DNA from: Spirochaetaceae bacterium
GTDB taxonomy: Bacteria; Spirochaetota; Spirochaetia; Treponematales; Breznakiellaceae
Length of the DNA stretch: 8,426 bases
Assembly (NCBI GenBank): GCA_031284295.1
Contig: JAITAE010000126.1
Location: 1 to 8,426, forward strand
Direction: 5' to 3'
Below are positions 7,552-8,426 of this stretch, one piece after another. The notes beneath the pieces were generated by a model. That model did not search any database. It saw only the letters and a list, made by a program, of their open reading frames with translations, and was not told where the DNA came from. Position numbers and translations under genes: made by a program. Position 1 is the first letter of the stretch. Every line of letters starts with the position of its first letter.

Positions 7552-7607
7552 GCTTACTAAATAGTGCCTTTCTTTTCGGCCACCGCGAAGCCCCTTGTTC
7601 TGCTCTA

Positions 7608-7637
7608 TTGACAGGCGGGCATGAATTTCCATACCAT
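7608..7637 (+). promoter_or_regulatory. Candidate promoter of the tRNA-Ser genes
   Basis: A perfect TTGACA (7608-7613) is followed after 18 nt by TACCAT (7632-7637), which matches 4 of 6 consensus -10 bases. An AT-rich segment with TATAAA (7637-7642) follows. Transcription would start near 7644 and run into the tRNA at 7681. It is divergent from the tss operon. Confidence 0.5.
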
Positions 7638-7680
7638 ATAAACTATATTTTGGTTTATGGGGCTTGTTTTTGCTTGTTAT

Positions 7681-7767
7681 GGAGAGATGACCGAGCGGCC
7701 TAAGGTGCACGATTGGAAGTCGTGTGTGCCCGTAAGGGCACCGAGGGTTCGAATCCCTCTCTCTCCG
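7681..7767 (+). tRNA. tRNA-Ser, anticodon GGA
   Basis: The 87-nt gene folds completely. The acceptor stem GGAGAGA (7681-7687) pairs with TCTCTCC (7760-7766), with discriminator G at 7767. The anticodon stem CACGA/TCGTG encloses loop TTGGAAG with GGA at 7715-7717. A long class II variable arm GTGCCC/GGGCAC (7726-7731, 7736-7741) has loop GTAA. The T-arm is GAGGG-TTCGAAT-CCCTC. The long variable arm and the discriminator G identify serine. It should read UCC and UCU codons. CCA is not encoded. Confidence 0.97.
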
Positions 7768-7782
7768 TTAACTACTAAAGGG
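7738..7782 (+). repeat. Direct repeat copy 1: tRNA-Ser 3' part plus tail
   Basis: The last 30 bases of this tRNA are identical to those of the second tRNA (7993-8022), and the identity continues into the non-coding 3' flank as TTAACTACTAAAGGG (7768-7782), offset only by one extra T in the other copy. Homology beyond the mature tRNA points to duplication or site-specific recombination, not to shared tRNA function alone. Confidence 0.7.
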
Positions 7783-7905
7783 GGATTCGAAACGAAGCCC
7801 GCGCCGACCTATGGGAGGATCAGGCGCCACGGACGGCGCCGTAAGCGGGCGTAGGCGGGCCGCAGGGAGCGGACAGGGTACCCGCGGGCCGGAGGCCAAA
7901 TCCCT
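7780..7905. repeat. GC-rich palindromic island between the tRNA genes
   Basis: This segment is strikingly GC-rich (87 of 120 bases at 7781-7900) while its flanks and the tss genes are not. Its ends form an inverted pair GGGATT (7782-7787) and AATCCC (7899-7904), with GCCCGCG (7797-7803) and CGCGGGC (7883-7889) inside. Self-complementary blocks include GGCGCC twice (7823-7828, 7835-7840), GGGTACCC (7876-7883), CCCGCGGG (7881-7888) and GGCC-GGA-GGCC (7887-7897). A folded RNA or a dispersed extragenic element fits better than a gene. If the tRNAs are cotranscribed it would lie in the precursor. Confidence 0.5.
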
Positions 7906-7935
7906 AATTTACGTTTGTAGAATATAAATAATTTT

Positions 7936-8022
7936 GGAGAGATGCGAGAGCGGTTGAATCGGACGGTCTCGAAAACCGTTGTGCCCGTAAGAGCACCGAG
8001 GGTTCGAATCCCTCTCTCTCCG
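7936..8022 (+). tRNA. tRNA-Ser, anticodon CGA
   Basis: The 87-nt gene has acceptor stem GGAGAGA (7936-7942) paired with TCTCTCC (8015-8021) and discriminator G at 8022. Anticodon stem ACGGT/ACCGT encloses loop CTCGAAA with CGA at 7970-7972, reading UCG. The variable arm is GTGCCC/GAGCAC. Its one difference from the first copy (A at 7992) creates a C-A mismatch with C7985. The T-arm is perfect, and CCA is not encoded. No clear promoter is seen in the AT-rich 30 bases upstream, so cotranscription with the first tRNA-Ser is likely. Confidence 0.96.
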
Positions 8023-8038
8023 TTTAACTACTAAAGGG
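7993..8038 (+). repeat. Direct repeat copy 2: tRNA-Ser 3' part plus tail
   Basis: This copy matches 7738-7782: 30 identical tRNA bases, one extra T at 8023, then TTAACTACTAAAGGG (8024-8038). The sequences diverge after the G-run, into the GC-rich island in copy 1 and into the minus-strand remnant in copy 2. Confidence 0.7.
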
Positions 8039-8320
8039 AGGCTCACGGCGGAATAAATCTGCTATAGTACTTCTCCATGTAAAATACGAATATGCCGGGG
8101 GCGTTGCGTCTATGCCATAATGGTATTCCTGCTTCTTAAGCATTTGATATATCTCCGCAAACACCCGGCGGCGTAATCCCGTCCTCACCAGTCCGGCTTT
8201 CTTATATTCTGATAGCCGGTCATCCGATAGAAAAAGATTGGGCAAATATGAAACGCGCACTGCGTGATACGGCACCCCTGTGGGATTTTCTTCAGACCGC
8301 GATTTACGATTATTCTGCAA
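8024..8320 (-). pseudogene. Possible gene remnant, transposase-like flavour
   Basis: The minus-strand frame of 98 codons could begin only at a TTG (8320) and has no good ribosome binding site; the frame itself stays open further upstream to about 8405. Its middle looks like a real protein, rich in basic residues with TGLRRRVFAEIYQMLKK followed by EYHYG. This faintly recalls C-terminal parts of some bacterial transposases, but I cannot assign a family. The end, after about codon 70, looks random and stops only in the tRNA tail repeat, as expected for a truncated sequence. It overlaps the plus-strand frame at 8248-8426 on the opposite strand, so at most part of each is genuine. Confidence 0.25.
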
Positions 8321-8426
8321 TATCTGGTTTAATACCCCGACACAAACTTGTTTGTACGCTTGCCGCGGCTCAGGTAATGCAACGCCGACAGAGATTTGGT
8401 ATTAAACCAGACGGTATTATAAATTT
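8248..8426 (+). CDS. 5' part of an unidentified gene, cut by the window end
   Basis: From ATG 8248 the frame is open to the last base (59 complete codons). The frame is open from 8140, after a TAA at 8137-8139, so an earlier non-ATG start or a fused upstream part is possible. The visible protein starts MKRALRDTAPLWDFLQ. Its last residues QRRQRFGIKPDGII resemble the beginning of a peptidoglycan-binding repeat, in which a fairly conserved DGI(F/V)G follows a short helix. If that holds, the product would be a cell-wall-associated protein, for example a hydrolase. No Shine-Dalgarno is visible before the ATG. The family call is tentative because the diagnostic part lies outside the window. Confidence 0.35.
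   Translation, partial: MKRALRDTAPLWDFLQTAIYDYSAISGLIPRHKLVCTLAAAQVMQRRQRFGIKPDGIIN
8323..8411. repeat. Perfect 14-bp inverted repeat with inner hairpin
   Basis: TCTGGTTTAATACC (8323-8336) and GGTATTAAACCAGA (8398-8411) are exact reverse complements 61 nt apart. Inside lies ACAAAC-TT-GTTTGT (8342-8355), a second tight palindrome. The arms are inside the plus-strand partial frame. A chance match of this length in such a short interval is unlikely. It may mark ends of a tiny element or a structured RNA. Confidence 0.55.

Noticed and set aside
7539..7610. Sigma54 promoter for the tss operon
   Set aside because: No TGGC-N9-10-TGCA type pair on the minus strand, although some T6SS operons use sigma54.
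7657..7854. 65-codon plus-strand frame running through the first tRNA-Ser
   Set aside because: Its centre is the translation of the tRNA-Ser gene itself, a well-known source of false proteins, and the remainder is the GC-rich island.
1..8426. CRISPR array
   Set aside because: No regularly spaced direct repeats anywhere; the only direct repeat is the tRNA 3' part in two copies.

Overview
The window is a bacterial chromosome segment dominated by one leftward (minus-strand) operon of type VI secretion system (T6SS) genes in the order tssJ-tssK-tssL-tssM (7538 down to 478). Spacing is tight: 10 nt between tssJ and tssK, 8 nt between tssK and tssL, and a 4-nt ATGA overlap between tssL and tssM. 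These four genes encode the outer-membrane lipoprotein, a baseplate adaptor and the two inner-membrane proteins of the T6SS trans-envelope complex. Sheath, tube, spike, ClpV and effector genes are not in the window.

The host is most likely a spirochaete, possibly a termite-gut-type Treponema. This rests on protein composition, a relaxed lipobox in TssJ and palindromic intergenic repeats that resemble ones I associate with those genomes. It is an impression and no search was run.

Layout. 1-363: intergenic, with three consecutive hairpins (7-25, 36-69, 83-115), the second followed by six T's like an intrinsic terminator; a good sigma70-type promoter facing right (171-199); nothing recognisable at 200-307; then a perfect 14-bp hairpin (308-343). 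364-510: a start-less, coding-looking open frame on the plus strand, running head-on into the 3' end of tssM. 478-7538: the tss operon. 7539-7680: a divergent intergenic region with a TATAAT close to the tssJ start on the minus strand and a tRNA promoter on the plus strand. 7681-8022: two tRNA-Ser genes (GGA and CGA) whose 3' parts and downstream tails are nearly identical, separated by a GC-rich palindromic island (7780-7905, 87 of 120 bases G or C at 7781-7900). 8023-8426: a probable remnant on the minus strand (8024-8320), the 5' part of a plus-strand gene running off the window (from about 8248) whose last visible residues resemble a peptidoglycan-binding repeat, and a perfect 14-bp inverted repeat (8323-8336 / 8398-8411).

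How the genes work together: TssJ sits at the outer membrane and contacts the periplasmic part of TssM. TssM and TssL span the inner membrane. TssK links this complex to the cytoplasmic baseplate. The conserved order and coupled spacing indicate co-expression. The tRNA/GC-island/remnant side looks like a site of past rearrangement next to the T6SS locus. The T6SS calls are firm; the small elements are pattern-based and less certain.
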